A DNA stretch of 64,000 nt from positions 1 to 64,000 of the forward strand of contig NZ_FOEF01000023.1 in assembly GCF_900110575.1 (NCBI RefSeq), written 5' to 3'. Each line of letters starts with the position of its first letter. The first letter of the stretch is position 1. Origin of the DNA: Amycolatopsis saalfeldensis (GTDB lineage Bacteria > Actinomycetota > Actinomycetes > Mycobacteriales > Pseudonocardiaceae). The notes under the pieces were generated by a model, which saw nothing but the letters and a program-made list of their open reading frames with translations, was not told where the DNA came from and did not search any database. Below, in pieces: positions 26,107 to 34,332 of this stretch. A program made the position numbers and the translations under genes.

Positions 26107-27564
26107 CTAGTGCACGCCCTTCATCAGCCGCCGGATGAACGGGATGAGCGCCAGCAGCACCAGCCCGATCACGATCGCCGACCCGCCGACGATGCTGAAG
26201 TACGGCGCCTCGTCGTCCGCCGAGTAGTACTCGGCGAGCTTGCCCGACATCGCCGTGCCCAGTGACACCGACAGGAAGTTCAGCGCCACCATCTGCGTCC
26301 GGAACGCCTGCGGCGCGAGCTTCGTGGACAGCGAGAGCCCGACCGGCGACACCATCAGCTCCGCGATCGTGAACACGAGCAGGATGCCGGCGAGCGCGAT
26401 CAGCGGGCTGCCGTTCTTCCCGGTGTTCACCATCGGCAGGAACAGCAGGAACGCGGCACCCATCAGCACGGTGCCGAGCACGAACTTCAGCGGCGTCGAC
26501 GGCTGCTTCGGGCCGAGCTTGATCCAGATCGCGGCGAGCACCGGGGCGAACACGATGACGAACACCGGGTTGATCGAGTTGACCCAAGACACCGGCATCA
26601 TCCAGCCGAACAGGCCGCGGTCGAGCCGCTGGTCAGTGTAGGCCGTGACCACGGTGAACTGCTGCTGGTACAGCGAGAAGAACGCCGCGCTGGCGATGTA
26701 CATCGGGATGAAGGAGAACACCCGGCTGCGCTCGTCCGAGGTGATCTTCTTGCTGGTCAGGATCATCACGAAGTAGAGGACCGAGATGGCCGCCACGACG
26801 TAGACGACCACGTCCGCGAGGTTGGCCGGCGTGATCACCCCCGTGCTGATGAGCACGGCGATCACGGCGACGATCAGCACGCCGCCGGCGATGGCCAGCA
26901 GGCGCTTCGAGGCGGGCAGCGGGTTCGGGATCTCCGACGCCTGCGTACCCAGGTTCTTGCGCCCGATCGTGTACTGGATGAGGCCCAGCGCCATGCCGAT
27001 CGCGGCCAGGCCGAAGCCGAGGTGGAAGCCGACCTCCTGCTGCGCGAGGCCGGTGAGCAGCGGGCCGATGAACCCGCCGAGGTTGATGCCCATGTAGAAG
27101 ATCGTGAAGCCGGCGTCGCGGCGTTCGTCACCCTCGGCGTAGAGCGTGCCGACGACCGCGGTCACGTTGGACTTCAGGCCGCCGGAGCCGACGGCGACGC
27201 AGGCCAGGCCGACGCCGACGCCGGTCATGCCCGGCAGCACCGCCAGGCTGATGTGGCCGATCATGATCAGAATGGCGCTGTAGAACAGCGTCCGCTCCGA
27301 GCCCAGCAGCCGGTCGGCCACCCACGCGCCGATCACGCTGCACAGGTAGACCATGCCGCCGTACGCGCCGACGATGCCCAGAGCCGCGCCCTGGTCGATG
27401 CCGAGGCCGCCCTGGTCGACCTTGTAATAGAGGTAGATGCCGAGGATGCCGAGCATCCCGTAGAAGGAGAACCGCTCCCACATCTCGACGCCGAAGAGGT
27501 TCGCCAGCCCTCGTGGGTGCCCGAAGAACCTCGTGTCCTGCTGGACCTCGTTGGAGGTACTCAC
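26107..27564 (-). CDS. peptide MFS transporter, POT/PTR2 family
   Basis: A 485-aa protein with about 14 helices. PTR2 signatures: the ExxERFxYYG-like motif EMWERFSFYGMLGILGIYLYYK in helix 1, GAYGGMVYLCSVIGAWVADRLLG, and the FTIFYMGINLGGFIGPLLTG motif in helix 5. It imports di- and tripeptides with protons. The GTG at 27564 (then STSNEVQQDTRFFG) was chosen over an upstream in-frame ATG because the extra residues lack family character. Monocistronic. Confidence 0.92.
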   Translation of the reverse strand: MSTSNEVQQDTRFFGHPRGLANLFGVEMWERFSFYGMLGILGIYLYYKVDQGGLGIDQGAALGIVGAYGGMVYLCSVIGAWVADRLLGSERTLFYSAILIMIGHISLAVLPGMTGVGVGLACVAVGSGGLKSNVTAVVGTLYAEGDERRDAGFTIFYMGINLGGFIGPLLTGLAQQEVGFHLGFGLAAIGMALGLIQYTIGRKNLGTQASEIPNPLPASKRLLAIAGGVLIVAVIAVLISTGVITPANLADVVVYVVAAISVLYFVMILTSKKITSDERSRVFSFIPMYIASAAFFSLYQQQFTVVTAYTDQRLDRGLFGWMMPVSWVNSINPVFVIVFAPVLAAIWIKLGPKQPSTPLKFVLGTVLMGAAFLLFLPMVNTGKNGSPLIALAGILLVFTIAELMVSPVGLSLSTKLAPQAFRTQMVALNFLSVSLGTAMSGKLAEYYSADDEAPYFSIVGGSAIVIGLVLLALIPFIRRLMKGVH

Positions 27565-27693
27565 AACTTTCGCCCCTGCTCTAGACAACACTGTCGTGCT
27601 CGATTCGCATGCTAGAAGGCGAACTGGTGAACAGGACACCGGCACGGGGTGTGGGGAGGGTCATGACGAGCAAGGACGGGCCCGATCGTGCGT

Positions 27694-27699
27694 TAAAAT
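27694..27699 (+). promoter_or_regulatory. -10 element for nhaA leader
   Basis: taaaat at 27694-27699 is an isolated AT-rich hexamer in GC-rich DNA. It predicts a start near 27706, exactly where the structured leader begins. The -35 is poor. Confidence 0.45.
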
Positions 27700-27705
27700 G
27701 ACGTC

Positions 27706-27776
27706 AAAGGTGCGCCGGGAAGTCTGGTCGGCAACGGTGTTCGTGTTGCCCGCCCGTCTCCCGGAGGTTCTCGCCT
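27706..27776 (+). ncRNA. structured 5' leader of nhaA, candidate ion-responsive riboswitch
   Basis: The ~71-nt leader folds by inspection into an outer stem ccggga (27715-27720) with tcccgg (27759-27764). It encloses ggtcggcaac...gttgcccgcc (27726-27754, one mismatch). The 3' arm of the outer stem overlaps the first bases of the ggagg ribosome-binding site (27763-27767). nhaA-linked riboswitch classes (nhaA-I/II, Li+/Na+) are known in proteobacteria; whether this element belongs to one is unproven. Confidence 0.45.
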
Positions 27777-28982
27777 GTGACCGCTTCGCGCCCGGCCCGG
27801 ATGGCCGCTGAATTCGCCCGTTACCTGCGCACCGAGACCACCGGCGGGATCATCCTGCTGGCGGCCACCGCCGTCGCGCTGATCTGGGCGAACTCGCCGC
27901 TGCGCGAGGTTTACCAGGCGGTGCGCGACTTCCACCTCGGTCCCGAATTCCTGCATCTCAATCTGTCGATCGGCGACTGGGCCAAGGACGGCCTCCTCGC
28001 GTTGTTCTTCTTCGTCGCCGGGCTGGAGCTCAAACGCGAGCTCGTGGTCGGCGAGCTGTCCCGGTTCAAGCAGGCCGTGCTGCCGGTGATCGCGGCGGTC
28101 GGCGGCATGGTGGTGCCCGCGGTCTTCGCGCTGGCCGTCGCCTGGGGCTCGCCGGGCGCCGACCGCGCGTGGGCCATCCCGGTGGCCACGGACATCGCGT
28201 TCGCCCTCGGGGTGCTGGCGCTGACGGCGTCGAACCTGCCGAGCAGCGCGCGGGTCTTCCTGTTGTCACTGGCGGTGGTCGACGACCTGGGCGCGATCCT
28301 GGTGATCGCCATCGTGTTCACCACGGGCTTCAATCTCGTCGCGGCGGGCGTCGCCGTTGTCGCACTCGCGCTGTACGCATTCCTTCAGCACAAGCGCGTG
28401 CGCACTTCGTGGCTGTACGTGCCGCTCGCGCTGATCGTGTGGGTCGCAGTGCACTCGGCGGGCATCCACGCGACGATCGCCGGCGTCGCGCTCGGCCTGC
28501 TCACCCGAGTACGGCCGGACGAAGGCGAAGCCGAGTCACCCGCGCTGCGCTTGGAACACCGGCTTCAGCCGTGGTCGGCGGCCGTTGCCGTGCCGCTCTT
28601 CGCGCTCTTCGCCGCGGGCATCTCGGTGAGCGGTGGCGCGCTGGGCGAGGTCTTCACCACGGCGTTGCCGCTGGCCGTCCTGATCGGACTGATCGGCGGG
28701 AAGTTCGTCGGCATCCTCGGCGCGAGCCTGCTGGCCGTCCGGCTCCGCATCGCCGAAAAACCCAGCGGGACGGGCTGGCGCGACATCGCCGCGCTGGCCT
28801 TGCTCGGCGGCGTCGGGTTCACCGTGAGCCTGCTGATCGCCGACCTGGCGCTCGAAGGCGAGGCGGCGGAACTCGCGAAGGCGGCCGTGCTGATCGCCTC
28901 GGCGATCGCCTCGCTGGGCGCCGCGGCGCTGCTGGTGCGGCGCAGCCGGGCCCACGCGCGGGCCGACACCGGCGAAGACTGA
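27777..28982 (+). CDS. nhaA: Na+/H+ antiporter NhaA
   Basis: A 401-aa membrane protein. Characteristic stretches: TGGIILLAATAVALIWANSPL, GLLALFFFVAGLELKRELVVGEL, PVATDIAFALGVLALT with the ion-binding Asp pair region, SLAVVDDLGAILVIAIVFT, and GGVGFTVSLLIADLALE. It exchanges internal Na+ or Li+ for protons. GTG start with ggagg 9 bp upstream; that ribosome site is partly in a leader stem. A holin-like gene follows 68 bp later. Confidence 0.95.
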   Translation: MTASRPARMAAEFARYLRTETTGGIILLAATAVALIWANSPLREVYQAVRDFHLGPEFLHLNLSIGDWAKDGLLALFFFVAGLELKRELVVGELSRFKQAVLPVIAAVGGMVVPAVFALAVAWGSPGADRAWAIPVATDIAFALGVLALTASNLPSSARVFLLSLAVVDDLGAILVIAIVFTTGFNLVAAGVAVVALALYAFLQHKRVRTSWLYVPLALIVWVAVHSAGIHATIAGVALGLLTRVRPDEGEAESPALRLEHRLQPWSAAVAVPLFALFAAGISVSGGALGEVFTTALPLAVLIGLIGGKFVGILGASLLAVRLRIAEKPSGTGWRDIAALALLGGVGFTVSLLIADLALEGEAAELAKAAVLIASAIASLGAAALLVRRSRAHARADTGED

Positions 28983-29050
28983 GGCAGCCGATCCCGACAC
29001 TCCCGGCAGTCCGTCGCGCCCGGGGATCGGGTCCGTGGCACGATGACCCG

Positions 29051-29548
29051 GTGAGCAGCCCCAAACACGAGCGAACCGGCCCCGACGGCGTGGGGGCCGT
29101 GCCCTACCTGCCCCTCTCCAGCGATGAGGAGGCCGCGGCGGGCGAGCAGTCCATCGGCAAGCTGGTCGGCGACGCCACGCAGCACATTTCGACGCTGGTC
29201 AGGGCCGAGGTCGAGCTGGCGAAGTCGGAGCTGATCGGCGAGGTGAAGAAGGCGCTGAAGGGCGCTGTCTTCTTCCTGATCGCGCTGGCCGTGCTGCTCT
29301 ACAGCTCGTACTTCCTCTTCCTCTTCGTGGCGGAGATCCTGTCCGACTGGTGGGGCGTGCGCTGGCCGGCGTTCCTCACCGTGTTCGGCCTGATGCTGAT
29401 CACCACGCTGGTCACGGCGTTCCTCGGCTGGCGCAAGGTGAAGAAGCTGAAGGCGCCGGAGCGCACCATCGGCAGCGTCAAGGAGACGGCCGCGGCCCTG
29501 AAGCCGCGCCGCGCCGCCGAAGACGACCTGCCCGCGACCAGCGCCTGA
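29051..29548 (+). CDS. phage holin family protein (Rv3669 type), membrane protein
   Basis: A 165-aa protein with a polar N-terminus, an amphipathic segment (IGKLVGDATQHISTLVRAEVELAKSE) and two helices (about 80-102 and 110-132), then a basic tail. This is the actinobacterial holin-3/YqjE-like family, not evidence of prophage. It sits directly ahead of the EphE-like gene, as Rv3669 does ahead of Rv3670. GTG start at 29051. Function unknown; a membrane-associated structural role is likely. Confidence 0.85.
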   Translation: MSSPKHERTGPDGVGAVPYLPLSSDEEAAAGEQSIGKLVGDATQHISTLVRAEVELAKSELIGEVKKALKGAVFFLIALAVLLYSSYFLFLFVAEILSDWWGVRWPAFLTVFGLMLITTLVTAFLGWRKVKKLKAPERTIGSVKETAAALKPRRAAEDDLPATSA

Positions 29549-29577
29549 CCCGGCGCCGGCGTTCCCTCGCTGAGGCG

Positions 29578-30519
29578 GTGCACGCGGTGTCGTCCAAGCC
29601 CGATCCGTCGATCGTCCGCACCGACGGCCCGTGGACGCACCGCGACGTCTCCGCCAACGGCATCCGGCTGCACGTCGCCGAGGCGGGCGACGGGCCGCTG
29701 GTCCTTTTCCTGCACGGGTTCGGCGAGTTCTGGTGGGCCTGGCACCACCAGCTGCCCGCGCTGGCCGAAGCGGGCTTCCGCGCCGTCGCCGTCGACCTGC
29801 GCGGCTACGGCGACTCCGACAAACCCCCGCGCGGCTACGACGCGTGGACGCTCGCCGGTGACGTCGGCGGCCTGATCAAAGCGCTCGGCGCCCGTCGTGC
29901 CCACCTCGTCGGCCACGCCTGGGGCGGGATGCTCGCCTGGACGGTCGCCGCCCTGCACCCCCGGCTCGTCGCCTCCGTGACGGCCGTCGGCGCGGCGCAC
30001 CCGCTGGCGCTGAAGTCCGCGGTGAAGCGCTCCGCGTGGCACGTCCAGCGCAGCCAGGCCCGCGCCGTCGGGCATCTGTTCCGCTTCCAGGTACCGATGG
30101 CGCCGGAGAAATGGCTGGTACGCGACAGCGCCGCGTCGGTCGAGGCGCTCTTCCACTCCTGGTCCGGCCCGGGCTGGCGGTCCTCACCGGACTTCGCCGT
30201 GAGCGCCGGGCGGTTCCGCCAGGCGATGCTCGTGCCGGGCGTCGCGCACTCCGCGCTGGAGTACTACCGGTGGGCCTTCCGCGCCCAGTTCCGCGGCGAG
30301 GGCAGGCGGTTCACCGACGCCGTGGACAAACGTGTGGCCGCGCCCCTGCTGCAACTGCACGGCGCCGTGGACACCTGCATCGTCCCGGAGACCGCGCTGG
30401 AATCCGTGCATTGGGCCGGGCCGCACAGCGAGCCCCGGGTCTGGAACGGCATCGGGCACTTCCCGCACCTCGAAGACCCGGACCGCGTGACGAAGTCCAT
30501 TGTGGACTTCATCGGCTAG
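29578..30519 (+). CDS. ephE: alpha/beta hydrolase, epoxide hydrolase EphE-like
   Basis: A 313-aa alpha/beta-hydrolase. Oxyanion loop LFLHGFGEFWWAWHHQLP, cap start DLRGYGDSDKPPRGYD, and the nucleophile elbow LVGHAWGGMLAW, where the nucleophile position reads Ala (G-H-A-W-G-G) rather than Asp. C-terminal HGAVDTCIVPE and GIGHFPHLEDP supply the remaining acid and His. The Asp-to-Ala reading at the elbow makes classical epoxide hydrolysis doubtful. Location matches Rv3670. Start GTG 29578, or GTG 29587. Its stop overlaps the convergent marP stop in CTAG. Confidence 0.8.
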   Translation: MHAVSSKPDPSIVRTDGPWTHRDVSANGIRLHVAEAGDGPLVLFLHGFGEFWWAWHHQLPALAEAGFRAVAVDLRGYGDSDKPPRGYDAWTLAGDVGGLIKALGARRAHLVGHAWGGMLAWTVAALHPRLVASVTAVGAAHPLALKSAVKRSAWHVQRSQARAVGHLFRFQVPMAPEKWLVRDSAASVEALFHSWSGPGWRSSPDFAVSAGRFRQAMLVPGVAHSALEYYRWAFRAQFRGEGRRFTDAVDKRVAAPLLQLHGAVDTCIVPETALESVHWAGPHSEPRVWNGIGHFPHLEDPDRVTKSIVDFIG

Positions 30520-31700
30520 CTCGCGCAGGCGCCGGTGCTCACGTTCGTCGTCTGCGACGGGGCGGCGTCGACCTCCGAGCGGACCTGTTCGGCGGTCAGC
30601 GTGAAGCCCGTGTCCGGGTCCTCCACCGCCGCGCCGAAGACGACGCCGATGACGTCGCCGTCCGGGGTGAGCATCGGACCGCCGGAGTTGCCGCTGCGGA
30701 TCGTCGCGCGAACGGTGAACACGTCCCGCTGCACAGTGTTCGCCTCGTAGATGTCCGGGCCGCGCAGGTTGATCCGGCCGCGCACACGCGCGGCAGTCGC
30801 CTTGTACGGGCCGTCGAGCGGGTAGCCGAGCACGATCGCGCTGTCACCCGCCCCCGCGGTCTGGCCGGCGAACGGCAGGGCGGGCGCGCGCAGGCCCGGC
30901 ACCGCCAGCACGGCGATGTCGACCTCCGGGTTGAAGTACACGACCCGCGCCCGGTAGTCGCCCGAGGTGGACTCGATGCCGACCTCGTCGGTGCCCGCGA
31001 CCACGTGCGCGTTGGTCATCACGCGCTGCGGCGCGATCACGAAACCGCTGCCCTCCAGCGCGCGCGAGCAGGAAGGCGCGTTGCCGCGGATCTTCACCAC
31101 GCTCGGGTGCACACGGGTGACGACCGCGCTGGCGTCCAGCGTCGAGTCCGGCGGCGAGGTGTCCGCCGAAGGCGCCTTCTCGAACGGCGGCACCGCCGAC
31201 GGGAAGCCCGACGCGTCGAGCAGCTTGCGCAGATCGGTCGGGAAGCCCTGGGCCGCGGCCGGCATGGCGTCGTTGACCTTGCCCAGCACCACCGAGGAGT
31301 TGATCGCCTTGGCCAGCCCCGGCACGGCGGAGACGGTGGTCAGCGGGTTCGCCACCAGCCACGCGACCACGAACACCGCGGCGGCCTGCACGATCGCGCC
31401 CAGCGTTTTGTCCACTCCGGACAGTTTGTCGGGGTTGATCTTCTGGCGCAGCCGCCGCCCGACCCAGACCCCGATCGTCTCGCCGAGCACCACGAGGAAA
31501 ACCACGGTGCCGAACGCGAACGCCACCTTCGCGACCTGGTTGTCGAACAGCTCCACCACGTACGGCGCCAGCTTCACCCCGAGCACGGCGCCGATGCCCA
31601 CGCCGATCAGCGCGGGCAGGGCCACGATCACCCCTTGGAACGCGCCGGAGACGGCCGCGAGCACTGCGAGCAGCAGTACCAGGACATCAACCCAGTTCAC
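30516..31700 (-). CDS. marP: MarP family membrane serine protease
   Basis: A 394-aa protein. N-terminal CvpA-like domain with four helices (about 5-135), then a periplasmic trypsin-like protease: His in VMTNAHVVAG, Asp in NPEVDIAVLAV, Ser in TIRSGNSGGPML. Cys in NAPSCSR and the C-terminal TGACAS match the disulfide that activates M. tuberculosis MarP under oxidative conditions. The family is needed for acid and oxidative stress resistance. It is last in the nth-TlpA-NUDIX-marP operon, 4 bp after the NUDIX stop. Confidence 0.93.
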   Translation of the reverse strand: MNWVDVLVLLLAVLAAVSGAFQGVIVALPALIGVGIGAVLGVKLAPYVVELFDNQVAKVAFAFGTVVFLVVLGETIGVWVGRRLRQKINPDKLSGVDKTLGAIVQAAAVFVVAWLVANPLTTVSAVPGLAKAINSSVVLGKVNDAMPAAAQGFPTDLRKLLDASGFPSAVPPFEKAPSADTSPPDSTLDASAVVTRVHPSVVKIRGNAPSCSRALEGSGFVIAPQRVMTNAHVVAGTDEVGIESTSGDYRARVVYFNPEVDIAVLAVPGLRAPALPFAGQTAGAGDSAIVLGYPLDGPYKATAARVRGRINLRGPDIYEANTVQRDVFTVRATIRSGNSGGPMLTPDGDVIGVVFGAAVEDPDTGFTLTAEQVRSEVDAAPSQTTNVSTGACAS

Positions 31701-31704
31701 CTGG

Positions 31705-32403
31705 TCACCCCCGCTCTTCGGCCGCGTTCCGGGCCTGGTGTTCGGCCAACGCTACGTCAAGGTCGCGCACGTCGCCGGTGTCCCACTCCCGTTCCCAGCC
31801 GCCCAGTGACAACAGCGTGGACAGCAGGCCGGCGGTGAAGCCCCAGACGAACAGGCCGTCGACGTCGAACGCCGGGCCCTTCCACGGCGCACCGGACTTC
31901 CGCACCTGGAACCGGCGGGCCGGATCGGTCAGGTCGGCCAGCGCGACGCGCGCCACCGCGGCCGTCTCGCCGGGATCGACGGCGTGCACCGGCGACGGCT
32001 TCTGCCAATACGCGAGCACGGGCGTCACCGCGAAACGCGAGACGGGCACGAACAGCTCGGGCAGGACCGCGATCGGCAGCACGCCGGACGGGTCGACGCC
32101 GGTCTCCTCCTCGGCCTCGCGCAAGGCCGTGCCGACCGGGCCGCCGTCGCCGTCCTCGGCGCCGCCGCCCGGGAACGAGACCTGGCCGGCGTGCGAGCCG
32201 AGGGTGTCGGCGCGGCGCTGGAGCAGCACGTCCGGGCCGTCGGCGCGCTCGCCGAACAGGATCAGCACGGCGGCCGAGCGGGTCAGCAGGTCTTCGGGCG
32301 GGGCGAACCGGGTGAACGCCCGGCTGTCGACCTCGGCGGACACCTTGACCAGCGGCCGCAGCCACTCGGGCACGGCTTCGGGTGCGACGAGCGGTCCGGT
32401 CAT
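31705..32403 (-). CDS. NUDIX hydrolase, CoA pyrophosphatase-like (Rv3672c type)
   Basis: A 232-aa enzyme. The NUDIX box GGGAEDGDGGPVGTALREAEEETG and the preceding RRADTLGSHAGQVSFPGG motif are typical of CoA diphosphatases, which cleave CoA to phosphopantetheine and 3',5'-ADP. The ATG overlaps the stop of the thioredoxin-like gene as ATGA, and marP follows closely. The in-frame upstream extension lies over the TlpA gene and was rejected. Confidence 0.88.
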   Translation of the reverse strand: MTGPLVAPEAVPEWLRPLVKVSAEVDSRAFTRFAPPEDLLTRSAAVLILFGERADGPDVLLQRRADTLGSHAGQVSFPGGGAEDGDGGPVGTALREAEEETGVDPSGVLPIAVLPELFVPVSRFAVTPVLAYWQKPSPVHAVDPGETAAVARVALADLTDPARRFQVRKSGAPWKGPAFDVDGLFVWGFTAGLLSTLLSLGGWEREWDTGDVRDLDVALAEHQARNAAEERG

Positions 32404-33005
32404 GAATTGTCCTTCACAGCTGTACGCACCTGGCCAGTGTTGTCGAACACGCGTGGGCTGGCGATGAACCGGACCTGCCCGCCCGCGGTGACCAGGTAGG
32501 AGGCCGGGAGCGTGGACGGCACCTTCAGCGCCGTGCGGATCGGCCCGGACTGGCCGTCCCCGTCGAAAACCGAGGGCAGGTGGACGCCGAGCTGGGCCAG
32601 CAGCCCGAGGCCGTCCTCGGCCGGGCTCGCCACCTGGACCCCGAGCACGCGCGCCGCGCCGGGCTCCGCGGCGTACCGGTCGAGCACCGGCAGCTCGGTG
32701 CGGCACGGCACGCACCACGACGCCCAGACGTTCACCAGCACCGGGCCGCCACCCAGCACCTTGCCGACGTCCACACGGGAGCCGTCGCCGAGGCAGTCGG
32801 CCTGGATTCCGGCCAGGTCCTGGACGCCCGCGCCGGCGGACGGGGCCTGGCACGGCCGTAGCGCGGCCTGCGCACGGACCGCGGCGAGGTCACCGGTGGT
32901 CGGCGCGGCGGCCTTCGAGTCGCCGCCACGCGTGGTCAGCAGGGCCACGAGCAGCGCGACCACCAGGACCGCGCCGCCGAGGGCCCATTTGGTGACTGCC
33001 GTCAC
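32400..33005 (-). CDS. TlpA-like membrane-anchored thioredoxin (Rv3673c type)
   Basis: A 201-aa protein with an N-terminal membrane helix (TKWALGGAVLVVALLVALLT) and an extracytoplasmic TlpA/ResA domain. The active site is NVWASWCVPCRTELPVL (WCVPC), with the cis-Pro region near TLPASYLV. Two extra Cys (about 52 and 71) are present. It should reduce disulfides outside the membrane. It overlaps nth by 4 nt upstream and the NUDIX gene by 4 nt downstream; coupling to MarP, which has a regulatory disulfide, is suggestive. Confidence 0.88.
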   Translation of the reverse strand: MTAVTKWALGGAVLVVALLVALLTTRGGDSKAAAPTTGDLAAVRAQAALRPCQAPSAGAGVQDLAGIQADCLGDGSRVDVGKVLGGGPVLVNVWASWCVPCRTELPVLDRYAAEPGAARVLGVQVASPAEDGLGLLAQLGVHLPSVFDGDGQSGPIRTALKVPSTLPASYLVTAGGQVRFIASPRVFDNTGQVRTAVKDNS

Positions 33006-33763
33006 CCGCGCGCCGCCAGCTCGAGGATGTGCTCACGCTCCTCGCCCTTGACCAGCTTCGCGGCCGCTTCGAACTCGGTCGGCCCGGCGCCGAAGGACGG
33101 GCAGTCCTTCTTCAGCGGGCAGGCGCCGCAGGCGGGCTTGCGGGCGTGGCAGACGCGGCGGCCGTGGAAGATCACGCGGTGGGACAGCATCGTCCACTCC
33201 TTGCGCGGGATCAGCTCGCCGACCGCGTGCTCGACCTTGACCGGGTCCTCCTCCGCGGTCCAGCCCCAGCGGCGCACGAGCCGGCCGAAGTGGGTGTCCA
33301 CGGTGATCCCCGGCACGTCGAAGGCGTTGCCGAGCACGACGTTCGCGGTCTTGCGGCCGACGCCCGGCAGCGTGACCAGGTCCTCCAGGCGGCCGGGCAC
33401 CTCGCCGCCGAAGCGCTCCGTCAGCGCCGCGCCGAGGCCCATCACCGAATTGGCCTTCGCGCGGAAGAACCCGGTGGTGCGGAGGAACTCCTCCAGCTCG
33501 GCCCGGTCCGCGCCGGCGTAATCGGCGGCGGTGCGGTAGCGCTTGAACAGCGCGGGCGTGACCAGGTTCACCCGCACGTCCGTGGTCTGTGCCGAAAGGA
33601 CGACCGCGACCAGCAGCTCCAGCGGATTCGTGAAATCCAGCTCGGCCTTCGCGTCGGGATAAACCTCGTCGAGGCAACGTTTCATACGCCGGGCGCGTCT
33701 CACCAAGGCGAGCCGGCTTTCACCGGCGCCCTTGCGGGGGGCGTTCGTGGCGGCAGGTGGCAC
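33002..33763 (-). CDS. nth: endonuclease III
   Basis: A 253-aa base-excision repair DNA glycosylase/AP lyase for oxidised pyrimidines. Helix-hairpin-helix LVTLPGVGRKTANVVLGN with the catalytic Lys, the catalytic Asp in GITVDTHFGRLVRR, and the [4Fe-4S] ligands in CHARKPACGACPLKKDC. The GTG at 33763 adds a short basic N-terminus. First gene of the leftward operon. A palindrome cccaccggtggg lies 43 bp upstream. Confidence 0.95.
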   Translation of the reverse strand: MPPAATNAPRKGAGESRLALVRRARRMKRCLDEVYPDAKAELDFTNPLELLVAVVLSAQTTDVRVNLVTPALFKRYRTAADYAGADRAELEEFLRTTGFFRAKANSVMGLGAALTERFGGEVPGRLEDLVTLPGVGRKTANVVLGNAFDVPGITVDTHFGRLVRRWGWTAEEDPVKVEHAVGELIPRKEWTMLSHRVIFHGRRVCHARKPACGACPLKKDCPSFGAGPTEFEAAAKLVKGEEREHILELAARG

Positions 33764-33805
33764 CCCGATAGCCTACGGGCGAGTCGGACGAGCCGGGCGG
33801 GAGCA

Positions 33806-33817
33806 CCCACCGGTGGG
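33806..33817. promoter_or_regulatory. 12-bp palindrome between nth and the small membrane gene
   Basis: cccaccggtggg is a perfect 12-bp palindrome in the 157-bp divergent region. It could be an operator. No regulator can be named. Confidence 0.3.
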
Positions 33818-33920
33818 CGGCCGACACGCCAGAGCACCACCTCGGCGCACGCGTGTCCGCCATGAGCGAGGATCTGGAGTCGATGCTTACCTTTGTCACC
33901 GACAGTAGTGGATGTGTTTC

Positions 33921-34172
33921 ATGACCGTCTGGTTCGTGATCCTGGTCCCGCTGGTGATCATGTTCTTCGCGCTCTTCATGGAGCGCGTGGAGAGCCGGCT
34001 CAAGCACGTCGCCGTGCAGGAGAACGAGGTCGAAGAGTTCCTCGAGCAGGCCCAGCCCAACGAGGTCAGGGCCCTGTACGGGCACGGAATCGGGCGCGCG
34101 CTGGAGCTGTTCCGGCTGCGCAGGCTCGGCGGAAGGGCAGCCAGGCTTCGCGCGCGACGCGTGCGGAGTTAG
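33921..34172 (+). CDS. small membrane protein (Rv3675 position)
   Basis: An 83-aa protein: one N-terminal helix (WFVILVPLVIMFFALFME), then a charged amphipathic segment (RVESRLKHVAVQENEVEEFLEQA) and a basic tail. Unknown function. It lies ahead of crp exactly as Rv3675 does ahead of Rv3676. ATG 33921 begins the membrane helix directly. A hairpin follows at 34186-34240, separating it from crp. Confidence 0.7.
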   Translation: MTVWFVILVPLVIMFFALFMERVESRLKHVAVQENEVEEFLEQAQPNEVRALYGHGIGRALELFRLRRLGGRAARLRARRVRS

Positions 34173-34185
34173 GCTCCACGTTCGT

Positions 34186-34240
34186 GCGAGATCGTCTCCG
34201 ACCGCCGCGGGCCACGCGGCGAGCCGACGGGCGATCTCGC
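34186..34240 (+). terminator. long imperfect hairpin between membrane gene and crp
   Basis: gcgagatcg (34186-34194) pairs with cgatctcgc (34232-34240), and an inner ccgccgcg/cgcggcg extends it. It may terminate the small membrane gene or act in the crp leader. A tagact -10-like box follows at 34251-34256. Confidence 0.5.
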
Positions 34241-34332
34241 CGACACGCCCTAGACTGACGCGAAAGTGATCGGCGACACGGGCCTCCACCAGCGGAGGAG
34301 CGTGATCGTTTCTCGACGAGGAGGCACCCGAG

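Noticed and set aside
29051..29548. Prophage holin
   Set aside because: Holin-3/YqjE-like genes next to EphE are chromosomal housekeeping in actinobacteria; no other phage genes are here.
34241..34332. CRP self-binding site (TGTGA-N6-TCACA) before crp
   Set aside because: Only a weak gtga half-site is present; no symmetric partner at the right spacing.
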